NCBI GenBank assembly: GCA_027485695.1
Contig: JAIXQO010000005.1
Location: forward strand, 78,141-142,140
Source of the DNA: Pseudomonadota bacterium
Lineage (GTDB): Bacteria > Bdellovibrionota > UBA1018
Length of the DNA: 64,000 nucleotides
Reading direction: 5' to 3'
Part shown: piece after piece, positions 45,879 through 56,413 of the stretch
Numbering within the stretch: position 1 is the first letter of the stretch
How the letters are laid out: each line of letters opens with the position of its first letter
Position numbers and translations under genes: made by a program
Notes under the pieces: model-generated
Database searches by the model: none
Told to the model about the DNA's origin: nothing
Seen by the model: the letters and a program-made list of their open reading frames with translations, nothing else

Positions 45879-48800
45879 TCTCGTTCGGGCTTAGGATCGC
45901 ACCACATGACGAGAGGTCGGTATCCCATCGCAGACAAAACCGAATAGTAGATCCAGAAATTTTTCCAAACTTCTGTATCTTTGAGCAGGTTCTGCGCAGT
46001 CGCTCGAATCACCAGACGATCATCTCCAGCAATTCCAACCGGTCTCAAGTATCGAGGAATCTGTTCAATACATTCCACCATCCAGCGGTTTGAGTCATTC
46101 GTCAGCGATTTTATTTTCTCCATTCCTTGATTGAAATGGATGAGCTGTAAATCAGAACCCAGAGACCGTAGGTGTCTAAATTGCTCATAGACCTCTGGTT
46201 CTAGATGACTAGGAATCGTCCCTTCAGGCATCTCTAGCCCCTCGATCACGGGAAACGGACGATAGAGCGTTTGAGAGCGTTTCAACAACTGTCGAATCAT
46301 TTCGACCTGCGGATCACCTAAGACCAGAGCTGCTGGTAGCGTCACTACCCGGTACCCTCGACCCACTAGTTCGTTCCGTTTTCTGAGGTCTCCGTAAAAT
46401 GTATATGCGGATGAGTGAAACTTCCATCCATCCACGAACACGGTTACTTTCTCTCCCGAGTGATCGTGAGTGAGCTCAAAATCCGGTATCGTCAATAGCC
46501 CACCCGATGATTTGCGACGCTCTACCTGTGTATCCATAGACCAATCGGAGAACTCCTCGAGTAATACTTTTTTAAGAGAGGCTTCTGCGGGACTATCCTC
46601 GTCCACGGATTTTTCGTGATCATTTTTAACGCGTTTGAATTTTCCTTTTTTCAAAAATTCAACGATGGGTGCTTCACCCTCTACTCGGAATAGAGACTTG
46701 TCGAGACGATAGTGATCCGCTTGGTTATCAAATGATTTTAGGCACCGGTAACAAGATTTCTCGCAGCATTTTTTTAAAATTAATTCTCCCACGCGTGCGA
46801 GAATCTCATCCCAACACTCCCAGATGAGAGGGATCACACCGCTGCCTCCCGGCTCCCGATCGAGCAGCACGAATGAGGACATTTTTGGCAGAAACTGATC
46901 TCCCACACTCTCCATGATCTGGAAAATCTGAATATCGAAATTTCCACCACGAGAACCCAGACGCAGTACTTTTTGAGATGCCCGTTTGATCAGCGCGCAG
47001 AGCGTTTGCTGATAATGTCCGAGCAGGTACGGGTCTCCATCAGAGATCGCACCTGCTCGTAGAGCCGACAGCATCGGCAGATGAAATACGATTCCTTGTC
47101 CCTCGATTTGAATACTCGGAATAAACGGTTCCCAGCCCGGTTCATTCTCTGGTAACTGGAGTTTCACTTGAAACAGGGTACCATTCCCTCGCTTGCGATA
47201 GAAAACCTGTTGCGCAGTCGAGGTTTTCCCGCCCTTACGATTGAGAACCAAGAATACAGTCTTGAGATAGTGCTCGGGCGAGAGGTGCAAACTCATTTCT
47301 ACTTCTGAGTCTGAGAGCGAGACAAATTTCTCATCGGGTTCCGGGGCACCCACGCGTCTCACTTCTTCGGCGAAATAGTGGCGCTCCCTGAAATTGGAGC
47401 GATCACCAATCGTTTCAACTTGGGCACCATGGACTTCGCGAATCTGGACTATTTCCGGAATCAAAACTCCGTTTTCTGCACCTTTCTGTTCAATTCTCAC
47501 TACAGATCCCTTGCAGTCTGGACAGCAGGCCGATTCTGGAGGAGCTAGTGTTGTACAACCTTCTGCGCAGACTCCGTAACCTCGTGCCGTATTCTCGACG
47601 AGATCATTTTCTAGAAAATGGCTGACGCCGTAGACAAAACCGTGCCCGTAAACTTTTTGCTCGGGCGCAAATTCCCTCAGTGCAACCGTTCCCCCGCGGT
47701 CATATTGGAGCATCCGGTCGTCCTCATCTGCTCGCGCAGCAGTGCGACGATTGTTGTCCTTAAGACCCTTGAACCGGATCACCTGCCCTGGGAAATCAAA
47801 ATTCGGAAGAAATCCCGTGGCGCCGAGATCACTGAGTGCCCAAGGTATTTCAAAACGATTCTTGGTGACTGCCCCCAAGTACAGCTCAGCAAAACGTTTA
47901 GCTTGTCGATAGGGCGCATTATCATCCGGGGTCGGAATGTTTTTGAATGGCTCCATATTATCGAGATAGGCCGATACCAAGTTTTTATAAGAAGAAATCT
48001 CGGCCTCAAAATGTTTCACAAACTCAGAAGCATGCCTGCGCAGTTCATTCTTGAGCTCGTCTATTCGACTAGATTCAGTTTTCAGGTCAAACCACAAACC
48101 TTGGTTGAGTTCCTCAAGAAAACTCTGAATAAACTCCTGAGTGATTGCTGAGCGCTGACTGTAGATCTCGCGCCAATTCTCGAGACCATCTCGATGTGAG
48201 AACTGAGGTCTCTTGTTTGAGTTTTTACAGAGGTCCGTCAGCCGATTCCTAAGCTCCGAGACCGGAACAAATTCATGCCAATGTTTCAGCTCAATACTCT
48301 TGCCGATTTCAGGGCGTGTGAGACCCATGACCTCTAACACTAGACCATTGATATGGCGCTTTATGATGAATGGATTTCGATCCGGAATCCCTGGCGGCAA
48401 GATCTCTCCCGAGACCATTCCCATCGGTTCATCAAAAAACGTCATGTCATGGCTACCGAGCCCACAGTAGGTCAGAACAAATGCTCGTTTCGGTCCACGT
48501 CCCGCGCGTCCAGCGCGCTGGGCGTAATTACTCGGCCCAGGAGGTACAGAACGATGGATCACCATCGGTAGATCCGGGAGATCTACGCCCATTTCTAGTG
48601 TTGGCGTTGCCACCAACGTATTTACGAGAGATTTTTCAAAACGGAGGAGTGCATCGTTTGCATCTGCGGCCGATAACATTCCATTGTGTTCACGCGCACG
48701 TACGAGTCGAGATTGTTCCGAAAGCGGAGTTTTAAGTAATCTCAAATAGTAGGCATTTGCCACAGGCTCTACTCTCTGCCAGACGTCTCCTTGTCGCTTA

Positions 48801-51800
48801 CCGGTTGGAATGCCCGTGAGATCCACTCGGCGTGAGGTCACCTCGTACTCTGAGTGAGAGAGCGATCCGCGGTAGTGATAGAGATCGGTGTAAATTCGCC
48901 AATCTGAAAATGTTTTAAGTCTTGGCGCATCTCTTCCCTCAGAAGAATAGAATACATAGTCCCGAAGCGGTCTCGATTGAATGAGCTTGTCCCACGTCTC
49001 TTTTTTAGACCAAATTTTGAGGAGATCTCGTACCTGATCCGGTTCGAGATCGGTCAGAATTTTAGCCAAGCGGCTCATAGTACTCAGGCCGTTTGGGTGC
49101 TCGATACTTTTACCTAGGAGCCCGCTCTCTATTTTTTGGTGATGAAATCTCGGATCTAAACCCGCAACAAACTTACTCAGGAACCCATATCGCGTGAAAC
49201 CAGTCTGATCGAGGTCCGACCAAACCCCTGCATAGAGAAGCTCATCGAGTAACCAACGACTCATAATCGATAAACCGCGAGCATCCAAACCGAGCTCCGG
49301 ATGCTTCGATGCAACCTCTACAAATGCCACATCTTGAAATCCGGCAGGCTCCAACCTTGCAATATCGAGAGTCGCCAGATGAGAATCCGACAATACGCCC
49401 GCAGACAAATCGAGCAGGATCAGCTCAGTCAAAAGCGGAAGAATAAAATTCCCTCGTACAGAGCCGTCTAGTAGGTCAATGACCTCGTCTAGCTCTCGAG
49501 ATTGATCCTCAGTTCCACCAATTTTATAGTTCTCCAGCAACCACTGCTTGATGCTCTCGACCTCTTCGTCGAGTTTGCCCGTTCGAGGTTTCCACCAATA
49601 AGGTCGATCCAGCACCGAACGGGGAATGAGATTCTGCAAAGTGCTCTTCTTGCAGCGAAGGGTGGTGGGCAGAGATTCGCGCGGATTCGCTACTTTGCCG
49701 TCCTCTATGCTCTGGATCAAACGAATCGCCAGATCATGTTTCCGATCCACCGTTACTGGTACATCGGCCACTTGAAAGCTTTTCTTACATTCCTCGAGAT
49801 AACCTGAAATCGCGCGCCTGAGATTGACCTTGCGATGACGATCCGTCAGGAACCCTGCTAAAAATGATGTCTCTTGGCGATTGTCCGCAAAAATCAGGAG
49901 ACGACGTTCTTTGTCGTCCGAGATATTCGTCAGGCTCGAAGCCGCATAAATCGAAATATCAGTTGATGCACCTCCACGGTGCGTGACCATCACGGTTCCA
50001 TCATCTCGTGACGTCGATCCGCATTTCGGGCAACTCTCGCGGTCTTGGGAGGTGCTAGCTCCATTTCCACCAGTGGATTCTCTTTTTACCCTGAGAAATA
50101 CAGGATAAAGCGTCGGAGCTCTTGCACGAGAAACCAACTCCGCGAATGTCTTTCCGTCCTGGGAATACACTTTGTATTGTTCAAACTTCCACGCTTGCGA
50201 TAGGCCTTTCAGATCTTCCTCATTCAAGGTTCCTGGAGGATGTAGAACAAAATGCTCAATTGATGGATCATCCTTGAGTTCTTCACTGAAATCGCTGAGC
50301 GGATTGAGCTCCATCAGATCTTGAAAACCACTCGTTCCACCGGCACTGCGACCAATTGCCCCAAGCGCCATATGCTGACACTGACGACAGGACACGAAAC
50401 TGAGCCCACTGCCGGGTGCTAGAGTTTCTTCATCTCCGACTCGAGAACCATCTATGGACCAGAGAAGTTTGGGTTCGCTGCGTGCGAATGAATGAACCCT
50501 GAGTCCGAGGAGCGGGAATTTTTCATTCACGTAGGCCATTGAAAACAGAGTGAGCAAAGCCTCGAGGTGGGCAGCGGTTCCGCCTGTGCGTTTAACGAAT
50601 CGTTCGACAGCTGTACTCCAGGTAACCGTACTGTCGAGCTGTCCATCCTCGTTCTTCAGTACTATTGTCGAGAGGTGTTTCTCTCTACCGGTTAGACTAA
50701 AATAGAGATCTCGATGGATCGCTCCAGGCGACGAATCTATTCCACACAGGAGTTTAGCAATTGCGGGTAGTGCAACTGACTCCGGTAGGCGCAGGCATTC
50801 GCTTACCTGATTCGGATCAATTTCGATAAACTCTTTGAGCGTAGTCGGATCTGCTACCGGCAAATACTCGTACTGCTCACCTACTAGGAATCCCGACTCC
50901 GGAAACCGTTTACCAAATAGCTTGGTAAAAAATCTGGAAAGTTCCATCTCTACCGTCTCGTGTGAGTCACCTCCGCCCGATAGGGTTGCCGATGTAGCGA
51001 TAGGAAGGTACTGAGACCGCTCAGAACCTAAATGGACTCTCAGACGTGCCAATAGACAAGAGATCTCTAGAGCGAGAGTACCCGTGTAGGTGTGAGCTTC
51101 GTCTAGCACCAAATATTTTAAATTAAACGCATCGACCACTGGCTGGTCTTGGGCTCTGAGCAACATGTACTCGAGCATCTTGTAGTTCGTGAGTAGGATG
51201 TCGGGAAATGTTCGGGGATCCTTCGGATCTACGACCAGTATTTTTTCATCTAAGTGATCGTATCCAGTTTCTAGCTCAGAACGGGCAGTCTTAAGCTCAA
51301 TCAAAATGGAGTTCAGCTTATTACAGATTTTTTTTCGTTCTTCGGCCTTGAGCTCCTTGAACGCCCCGTTGTAAATCCCAACACGTAGGCCGCTCCCGAC
51401 TGCGTACTTAAACATCCGCAGAAACTGATCCTGAACGAGCGCGTTCATTGGATAAATGAAAACTGCGCCGATTTCCTTTTTATTGGGATTACGCGGTTTT
51501 TTTAAAAGTCCGTCTAAAACGGGAATAATGAACGACTCAGACTTACCAGATCCAGTCCCGGTAGAGACCACTGTCGGCAGGTTTCGCGAGATTCGGTTCC
51601 ATGCCTCTACCTGGTGAGCGTAGGGCTCTCTCAGTTCCGCCAGGGTACTTACAGTCGATCGAATCGCTGGTTCAAACAGTTCGGAATCAAATACCTGTTT
51701 CTTGCGACTGCGACCCAATTGTAAAACTGGGTCCTGAAAAAGAGTACCCGTTTTCTCGAGTAGTTCGCGCAGCTGATGATCTAAGTCTGATCGCTCATTC

Positions 51801-51877
51801 TCAATAAACGGGTACTTACCACTAACATAGTCAATCGAATCCCGTTTCAGGGCTCGTAGGAGTGAAAATGGCTGCAT
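45875..51877 (-). CDS. DruE/DrmAB-like DEAH helicase with DUF1998 and C-terminal nuclease motif
   Basis: This 2000-residue protein begins with an SF2 helicase. Walker A STGTGSGKS has Lys112, VLDEAHTYTG holds DEAH at 259-262, and TSATLSGGG is at about 296. The second RecA domain is far downstream: ATPTLEMGVDLPDLPMVIHR and YAQRAGRAGRG near residues 1085-1125. Zinc-type Cys pairs occur around SCRQC, ESCPKC and CCPDCKG. The DUF1998 Cys cluster is KSCYRCLKSF near 1705. The last 200 residues have a Vsr/DUF559-like nuclease pattern (IPDFEL then VFVDGWKFH and RGYRVVTLP). Layout resembles Druantia DruE, or fused DISARM DrmA and DrmB. It lies 3 bases after the methylase gene. Confidence 0.85.
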   Translation of the reverse strand: MQPFSLLRALKRDSIDYVSGKYPFIENERSDLDHQLRELLEKTGTLFQDPVLQLGRSRKKQVFDSELFEPAIRSTVSTLAELREPYAHQVEAWNRISRNLPTVVSTGTGSGKSESFIIPVLDGLLKKPRNPNKKEIGAVFIYPMNALVQDQFLRMFKYAVGSGLRVGIYNGAFKELKAEERKKICNKLNSILIELKTARSELETGYDHLDEKILVVDPKDPRTFPDILLTNYKMLEYMLLRAQDQPVVDAFNLKYLVLDEAHTYTGTLALEISCLLARLRVHLGSERSQYLPIATSATLSGGGDSHETVEMELSRFFTKLFGKRFPESGFLVGEQYEYLPVADPTTLKEFIEIDPNQVSECLRLPESVALPAIAKLLCGIDSSPGAIHRDLYFSLTGREKHLSTIVLKNEDGQLDSTVTWSTAVERFVKRTGGTAAHLEALLTLFSMAYVNEKFPLLGLRVHSFARSEPKLLWSIDGSRVGDEETLAPGSGLSFVSCRQCQHMALGAIGRSAGGTSGFQDLMELNPLSDFSEELKDDPSIEHFVLHPPGTLNEEDLKGLSQAWKFEQYKVYSQDGKTFAELVSRARAPTLYPVFLRVKRESTGGNGASTSQDRESCPKCGSTSRDDGTVMVTHRGGASTDISIYAASSLTNISDDKERRLLIFADNRQETSFLAGFLTDRHRKVNLRRAISGYLEECKKSFQVADVPVTVDRKHDLAIRLIQSIEDGKVANPRESLPTTLRCKKSTLQNLIPRSVLDRPYWWKPRTGKLDEEVESIKQWLLENYKIGGTEDQSRELDEVIDLLDGSVRGNFILPLLTELILLDLSAGVLSDSHLATLDIARLEPAGFQDVAFVEVASKHPELGLDARGLSIMSRWLLDELLYAGVWSDLDQTGFTRYGFLSKFVAGLDPRFHHQKIESGLLGKSIEHPNGLSTMSRLAKILTDLEPDQVRDLLKIWSKKETWDKLIQSRPLRDYVFYSSEGRDAPRLKTFSDWRIYTDLYHYRGSLSHSEYEVTSRRVDLTGIPTGKRQGDVWQRVEPVANAYYLRLLKTPLSEQSRLVRAREHNGMLSAADANDALLRFEKSLVNTLVATPTLEMGVDLPDLPMVIHRSVPPGPSNYAQRAGRAGRGPKRAFVLTYCGLGSHDMTFFDEPMGMVSGEILPPGIPDRNPFIIKRHINGLVLEVMGLTRPEIGKSIELKHWHEFVPVSELRNRLTDLCKNSNKRPQFSHRDGLENWREIYSQRSAITQEFIQSFLEELNQGLWFDLKTESSRIDELKNELRRHASEFVKHFEAEISSYKNLVSAYLDNMEPFKNIPTPDDNAPYRQAKRFAELYLGAVTKNRFEIPWALSDLGATGFLPNFDFPGQVIRFKGLKDNNRRTAARADEDDRMLQYDRGGTVALREFAPEQKVYGHGFVYGVSHFLENDLVENTARGYGVCAEGCTTLAPPESACCPDCKGSVVRIEQKGAENGVLIPEIVQIREVHGAQVETIGDRSNFRERHYFAEEVRRVGAPEPDEKFVSLSDSEVEMSLHLSPEHYLKTVFLVLNRKGGKTSTAQQVFYRKRGNGTLFQVKLQLPENEPGWEPFIPSIQIEGQGIVFHLPMLSALRAGAISDGDPYLLGHYQQTLCALIKRASQKVLRLGSRGGNFDIQIFQIMESVGDQFLPKMSSFVLLDREPGGSGVIPLIWECWDEILARVGELILKKCCEKSCYRCLKSFDNQADHYRLDKSLFRVEGEAPIVEFLKKGKFKRVKNDHEKSVDEDSPAEASLKKVLLEEFSDWSMDTQVERRKSSGGLLTIPDFELTHDHSGEKVTVFVDGWKFHSSAYTFYGDLRKRNELVGRGYRVVTLPAALVLGDPQVEMIRQLLKRSQTLYRPFPVIEGLEMPEGTIPSHLEPEVYEQFRHLRSLGSDLQLIHFNQGMEKIKSLTNDSNRWMVECIEQIPRYLRPVGIAGDDRLVIRATAQNLLKDTEVWKNFWIYYSVLSAMGYRPLVMWCDPKPERD

Positions 51878-51880
51878 GAC

Positions 51881-54800
51881 TTAGGCTCTCTTTTTCTTCT
51901 TAGATTTAGACTCGAGAGAAATCTCGCGGTCACTGATATCGACGACTTTTTGCGATTTCAGTTTGAAGATTGGAGTCGGATCCGCTCCATACATGTCTTT
52001 TTGCTTAGAGTAGTGATCAAAAGCCTCAATCACTTTTCGGATGTAGTCCGGATTGTTTCGTTTCAAACAATCGAACTGGGTGTCTAACATCCAGATCAGA
52101 TTTTCTCGATTGAGTGCGCCTTTATTTTGGCCGTAGTGGAGCCACATGAGGGCGTCTATCGTACAAGATATTTCACTTTCGGTTCGAAGCTTAAGCGATT
52201 CTCTTTGAAACTGTGTTTTATAATTGGAAATTGGCAAACCTGAGACAATTCCAAGTGTCATATTTGTAGAGCCAACCGATCGAATCAGAAAATCCGAAGT
52301 TATACTACCTAAGATTCTTTCCAGAAACTGCATCTCAAGTTCCGTTTTCAACTTTGCTGAAAAGCAGCTGTGGTCAAACCACACGCCGCTCGGAATCTGT
52401 GAAACAATCAATGTGCGCTGATTATTGATTTGACTGATACATCTCCAAACAACGGACGATGTATTGAGTTCAATATCACTTTCTGAAAAGTAACTGGATT
52501 TCCCAAACCTCTTTACGCTCGTTATATCTATTAAATGTGTGTCAAATGTAAAGGTATTGAAAAACGATCCCCCAATCAAAGGCACCCACTTCCCAACCTT
52601 ACCCGCCAGCACATCTTCCCACTTCGGAAGCTCCCGAGGCGGAATGTTCTCGGCGTATTCGGAGATGCCTTTCTGAGGTCCGGTTTTTTGATTGATCCCT
52701 TGGCCGACGAATGTCGTTTCAATCTGATCTAAGTAAACCACCGGCCCACTCGCTTGGTGGAGTGCTGCTGCGATCTCCATTTGTCTCGGGTCCGTTAGTC
52801 CAGGAATCGCAAGAGTCTCCCTCGCAAAACATTTTCCGATGACCTCGATATCGAGATCGATCGGCTTATGTTGAGCCACGACTGATTTTACGTTCTTAGC
52901 TTCAAGAGCACTAGACACCGTATCTAGCTGATTAGGATCCACAACTCCGTGAACAAATCGAGGCTTGGTTTTTTTGCCGGGCTCTCCCACTAAGCAAGTG
53001 AATTCGACTCGACTGTCGATTGAGAAAATATCCATCAAGTTAACAAACGACGTCGCTTCCTGCAGTCCCCACTCCTTAAAAAAGCGTTCCCGGAGTGATT
53101 TCGTCCCACCATTCACAAAAACAGCTGAACGAGAAACCAGGAGGCCAATGCGAGAACGATGTGGAGTTCCAGGTTCTCTTACTAACCTCTCAGCTTTGAG
53201 ACAAAATAGAGTGGAAAGATCATTTTTACCACTCGTCGGCATTTCAGACTGAATGCCAGATTGCCACCGTTTGGAAATACACTTTGTAACAAAATTCTCT
53301 CGGAGCCATTTCTCTGCGGATCTAGGTTGTTCAGAATGAATGATTTTGATCTTGGCTGCCTTCTGTGATGCCGCCGTCTTTAGGAAATACGGATCATAGC
53401 TCGGGTAGACTTCTTTGTCCTTGGTTCCCACTACTTTCCAAGGCGGATTAGAGATCACGGCACTAAATCCTGGCGTCTGCTCGCCAAACACTTGTGCGAA
53501 CTCGACGTGCCACTGGAAAAACTTCTCTCTCTTAGAGATCTGGACTGAGTTCTTAAGAAGCCCGAACGCTTTATTGGAAAGTTTGATCGGTTTCGACTTA
53601 CGATCGAGTGTCTTTTCGTTCAAGAGCCAATTCACGAGCTCTTGAAAATCCGCGTGACTCGGATAACTGTCATATAGGTCCACTGGCCAGAGCCAGAGTG
53701 AGCAGTGGAGATCAGCGAGAGCTTTGAGCCTCATAAATGCACGTTGGTTCTTAACAAGTAAGCTGTAGGCGACCTGTCCGCGCTCGCGGATCAGCGCCTC
53801 TCGACGCTGTCTCTCCATCCTCGCGTCGACTTTTACTCCCTCTGCCTCGATGATCACGGGGTCCATATCTGGGATCAGTCCCAAACGGTCCTTGAAACGT
53901 GCTTCGAGTTCATCAACTACCTGATTGTCGCGCTGGAGTTTTTCAAACTCACTAATTGCTTTCTTGGAGAGTCTAAGAAGATTTGTCACCGCATGCTGCG
54001 ATTTGAGTGCCCAGTTGATCCAGTCATGCTCGCGGATCTGTTTTTTCTCAATTTTTAGTTCCTTGATACGAGCCGAGAGTGATTGAGTCAGTTCCTTCGA
54101 GTCAGGTTTCTTGCCGTAGGCGACCCGAGTCTGATCCCATGCGCCCCATACGTTCTTCTCAACGACCATCGCTTCAATAGGCAGATCGAATAATGCTGGA
54201 TACGTCTCCTCACTCGTAGGCGCATTGTTTGGGACAACACCTGATCCAAAACTTGCTCGAGATTTAGCAAGCAGGTCTGCGTAAACAAGAGCGTTACCCG
54301 ATTTTAAACGATGATGGAGGAATGGCAGAGGTTGACCTGGAACGAGCGCCTCTAGATACAAACTCGTTCTACAGAGTTCGATACTGAGTGGGTTAATATC
54401 CACACCAAATAGGCAGTTCTCGAGGATCTCTCGTTTGTACCGCTGTCGGTCGCTGTAGGTGGGCTCACGTCCACGTAGTTCAGGATCTGCCCCCTCACGG
54501 ATACGAGCCTCGAGCAGTTGTGGCGCCAGATATCGAATCGCTGCAATGAGGAAACCACCGCTGCCGACCGCTGGTTCCACGATTCTAAGACTCAAGATCT
54601 CTGCACTCGATTTTCCTTCGACCAGTGGTTTCAGTGTCCGCTTGACTAGGAACTCGGCTAGCTTAGGTGGGGTGTAATGACTGGCTGTTTGTTTCTTTTG
54701 TCCTCCGAGTGGCGCAACTACAAAGAGACCTGGCTTGAGAATATATGCGGGCCGATTTTTAGTAATGTACGTCTCAAGCTGCCCTTTGGCATTTGATGTT

Positions 54801-56413
54801 GTACCTGTTCTACCCTTTTTCTCGGGAGCACGAATGCCGCTCGTGGTTGCGGGTTCTAGGATGATATGGCCCATTTTTTTCGCAAACTCCACGGTCACTA
54901 ACCCCACTCCCGTCGGATGTGCCTGAACCCAACAACTTTTTTCACGCACAATGACGGGTTTCTGAGCGAGGAGCGCCTCATAGACCGACCCTAATTGCTC
55001 AATACCGAGGTTTCCGAAATGGAGACGCCTCGATGAATCATCTCCTCCGATTCGAGAGAGGGTGACCAGTACTCGAGCCATGGCTCCGTCTCGTAGGCTT
55101 GGACCATAGTCAAATGTGGGAGCCTGATCAGAGGAAAACAACTGACCGTTGTAGGCGCTCACTCGTTCATCCCCCGTGAGCCGCACACCACGTCTGAGAA
55201 GAGTAAATATGGTTTTGAGTGAGTTCCAGAGATAGGTACCTTGTCCGTCTGCCTCACCAAATTTGAGTTTTTTCAGGTACTCCTCAGACCAATCCCGCAA
55301 GTGCTCAAGACTATAGAATGAGGAATATTTAGCGTTCTCTACCGGGAGAAACGCCTGACCGTTTGAGCCCACACGACGAGCCTCGGCATACAGAATGAAT
55401 AGAATACGGTAGAGAACGAACAGTCCGTCTTTGAATACAGCTGCGGCTGCAGCCTCATTACCCTGAACTGAAATCGCTCGTCGCTTAAAATCCGGATCGA
55501 CCTCAATTCGTTCGTTACCGAGAATCTCTAGTGCGAGCATAACCTGCTTGTGGAGGTCCTCAGTGATCCTACGAGCTTGCTCGAGATCTTCTTGAAACAG
55601 TACCTGAGACGGGGTTGTCTGCGCGGTTGTTGAGCTCGTAGCACTGGATTCCCCACCGTCCTCAACTTCTGAGTCAGAGTCCTCGGATTCTGATTCCGAT
55701 GATTCGGTCTCTGAAACGAGACTCGAAAACTCATAAAAATCTGCATGAAAAATCGAACTCGCTAGGATCGCCGAAGTTTCATCATCATTTCTAAATATTT
55801 CCTCAAGCCTGACCTCGAGGCAGCTTCCAGTGATCTTGCTGTCCGCTCTGAAATAAGCCCAGAAGTGCGGCGTCACGAGGATCGCCTCAGGCAATTCGGC
55901 GAGGTCCATCGCTTGTTCTATTTGTTCGCAGAGAGACTCCTTGCGTGCGGTTTCAAACGTCGATTCACCATGCGGGCCTGTGAGCGCAACTTTTTGCTCA
56001 TCGACGCTCATGAGTTGCTGGAGACCATTGTAAAAAAACACTCCTACTGAGTGCTTGCCGCCTGGAGATCGCAAGTAAACAACGTTTCCTTCGTTTGACC
56101 AGTGAGAAATACTGGACTCCGTAAACTCGCTATAACCTAAGTATCGAATCGTCTCCTCCATCCAAGCATTGGTGAGCTCTTGAACCCTGGTCGATGCGAG
56201 GTTCTTTCGGGAGAGTTTCTCAATTTGACGTGAGAGCTCTCGGTAACTATCCCTCATCGATCGCAGGTGATCATTCGAGTAGCGTTTCTGACGAGCGAGG
56301 AACGACTCCGCTTGCACCAGACGAATCAGCGTCTCCTCTCCCAAAAATCCGTTCTTAGACTCGATACCCACCAGCGCGGCGTGTGCGCGATTCATTGATT
56401 TTGCTGCGCTCAT
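51881..56413 (-). CDS. N6-adenine DNA methyltransferase, DrmMI/PglX-like
   Basis: The 1510-residue protein has motif I (VEPAVGSGGFLIAAI) near residue 615 and LFGVDINPLSIELCRTSLYL soon after. Motif IV ISNPPW is near residue 990. These mark a gamma-class N6-adenine methyltransferase. The C-terminal 300 residues (from about YLDQIETTFVGQGINQ) would hold target recognition. An acidic Ser/Glu linker lies near residues 240-275. The size fits DISARM class 1 DrmMI or BREX PglX and type IIG enzymes. It starts inside the stop of the SNF2 gene (4-base overlap). It would mark host DNA so that the helicases spare it. Confidence 0.88.
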   Translation of the reverse strand: MSAAKSMNRAHAALVGIESKNGFLGEETLIRLVQAESFLARQKRYSNDHLRSMRDSYRELSRQIEKLSRKNLASTRVQELTNAWMEETIRYLGYSEFTESSISHWSNEGNVVYLRSPGGKHSVGVFFYNGLQQLMSVDEQKVALTGPHGESTFETARKESLCEQIEQAMDLAELPEAILVTPHFWAYFRADSKITGSCLEVRLEEIFRNDDETSAILASSIFHADFYEFSSLVSETESSESESEDSDSEVEDGGESSATSSTTAQTTPSQVLFQEDLEQARRITEDLHKQVMLALEILGNERIEVDPDFKRRAISVQGNEAAAAAVFKDGLFVLYRILFILYAEARRVGSNGQAFLPVENAKYSSFYSLEHLRDWSEEYLKKLKFGEADGQGTYLWNSLKTIFTLLRRGVRLTGDERVSAYNGQLFSSDQAPTFDYGPSLRDGAMARVLVTLSRIGGDDSSRRLHFGNLGIEQLGSVYEALLAQKPVIVREKSCWVQAHPTGVGLVTVEFAKKMGHIILEPATTSGIRAPEKKGRTGTTSNAKGQLETYITKNRPAYILKPGLFVVAPLGGQKKQTASHYTPPKLAEFLVKRTLKPLVEGKSSAEILSLRIVEPAVGSGGFLIAAIRYLAPQLLEARIREGADPELRGREPTYSDRQRYKREILENCLFGVDINPLSIELCRTSLYLEALVPGQPLPFLHHRLKSGNALVYADLLAKSRASFGSGVVPNNAPTSEETYPALFDLPIEAMVVEKNVWGAWDQTRVAYGKKPDSKELTQSLSARIKELKIEKKQIREHDWINWALKSQHAVTNLLRLSKKAISEFEKLQRDNQVVDELEARFKDRLGLIPDMDPVIIEAEGVKVDARMERQRREALIRERGQVAYSLLVKNQRAFMRLKALADLHCSLWLWPVDLYDSYPSHADFQELVNWLLNEKTLDRKSKPIKLSNKAFGLLKNSVQISKREKFFQWHVEFAQVFGEQTPGFSAVISNPPWKVVGTKDKEVYPSYDPYFLKTAASQKAAKIKIIHSEQPRSAEKWLRENFVTKCISKRWQSGIQSEMPTSGKNDLSTLFCLKAERLVREPGTPHRSRIGLLVSRSAVFVNGGTKSLRERFFKEWGLQEATSFVNLMDIFSIDSRVEFTCLVGEPGKKTKPRFVHGVVDPNQLDTVSSALEAKNVKSVVAQHKPIDLDIEVIGKCFARETLAIPGLTDPRQMEIAAALHQASGPVVYLDQIETTFVGQGINQKTGPQKGISEYAENIPPRELPKWEDVLAGKVGKWVPLIGGSFFNTFTFDTHLIDITSVKRFGKSSYFSESDIELNTSSVVWRCISQINNQRTLIVSQIPSGVWFDHSCFSAKLKTELEMQFLERILGSITSDFLIRSVGSTNMTLGIVSGLPISNYKTQFQRESLKLRTESEISCTIDALMWLHYGQNKGALNRENLIWMLDTQFDCLKRNNPDYIRKVIEAFDHYSKQKDMYGADPTPIFKLKSQKVVDISDREISLESKSKKKKRA

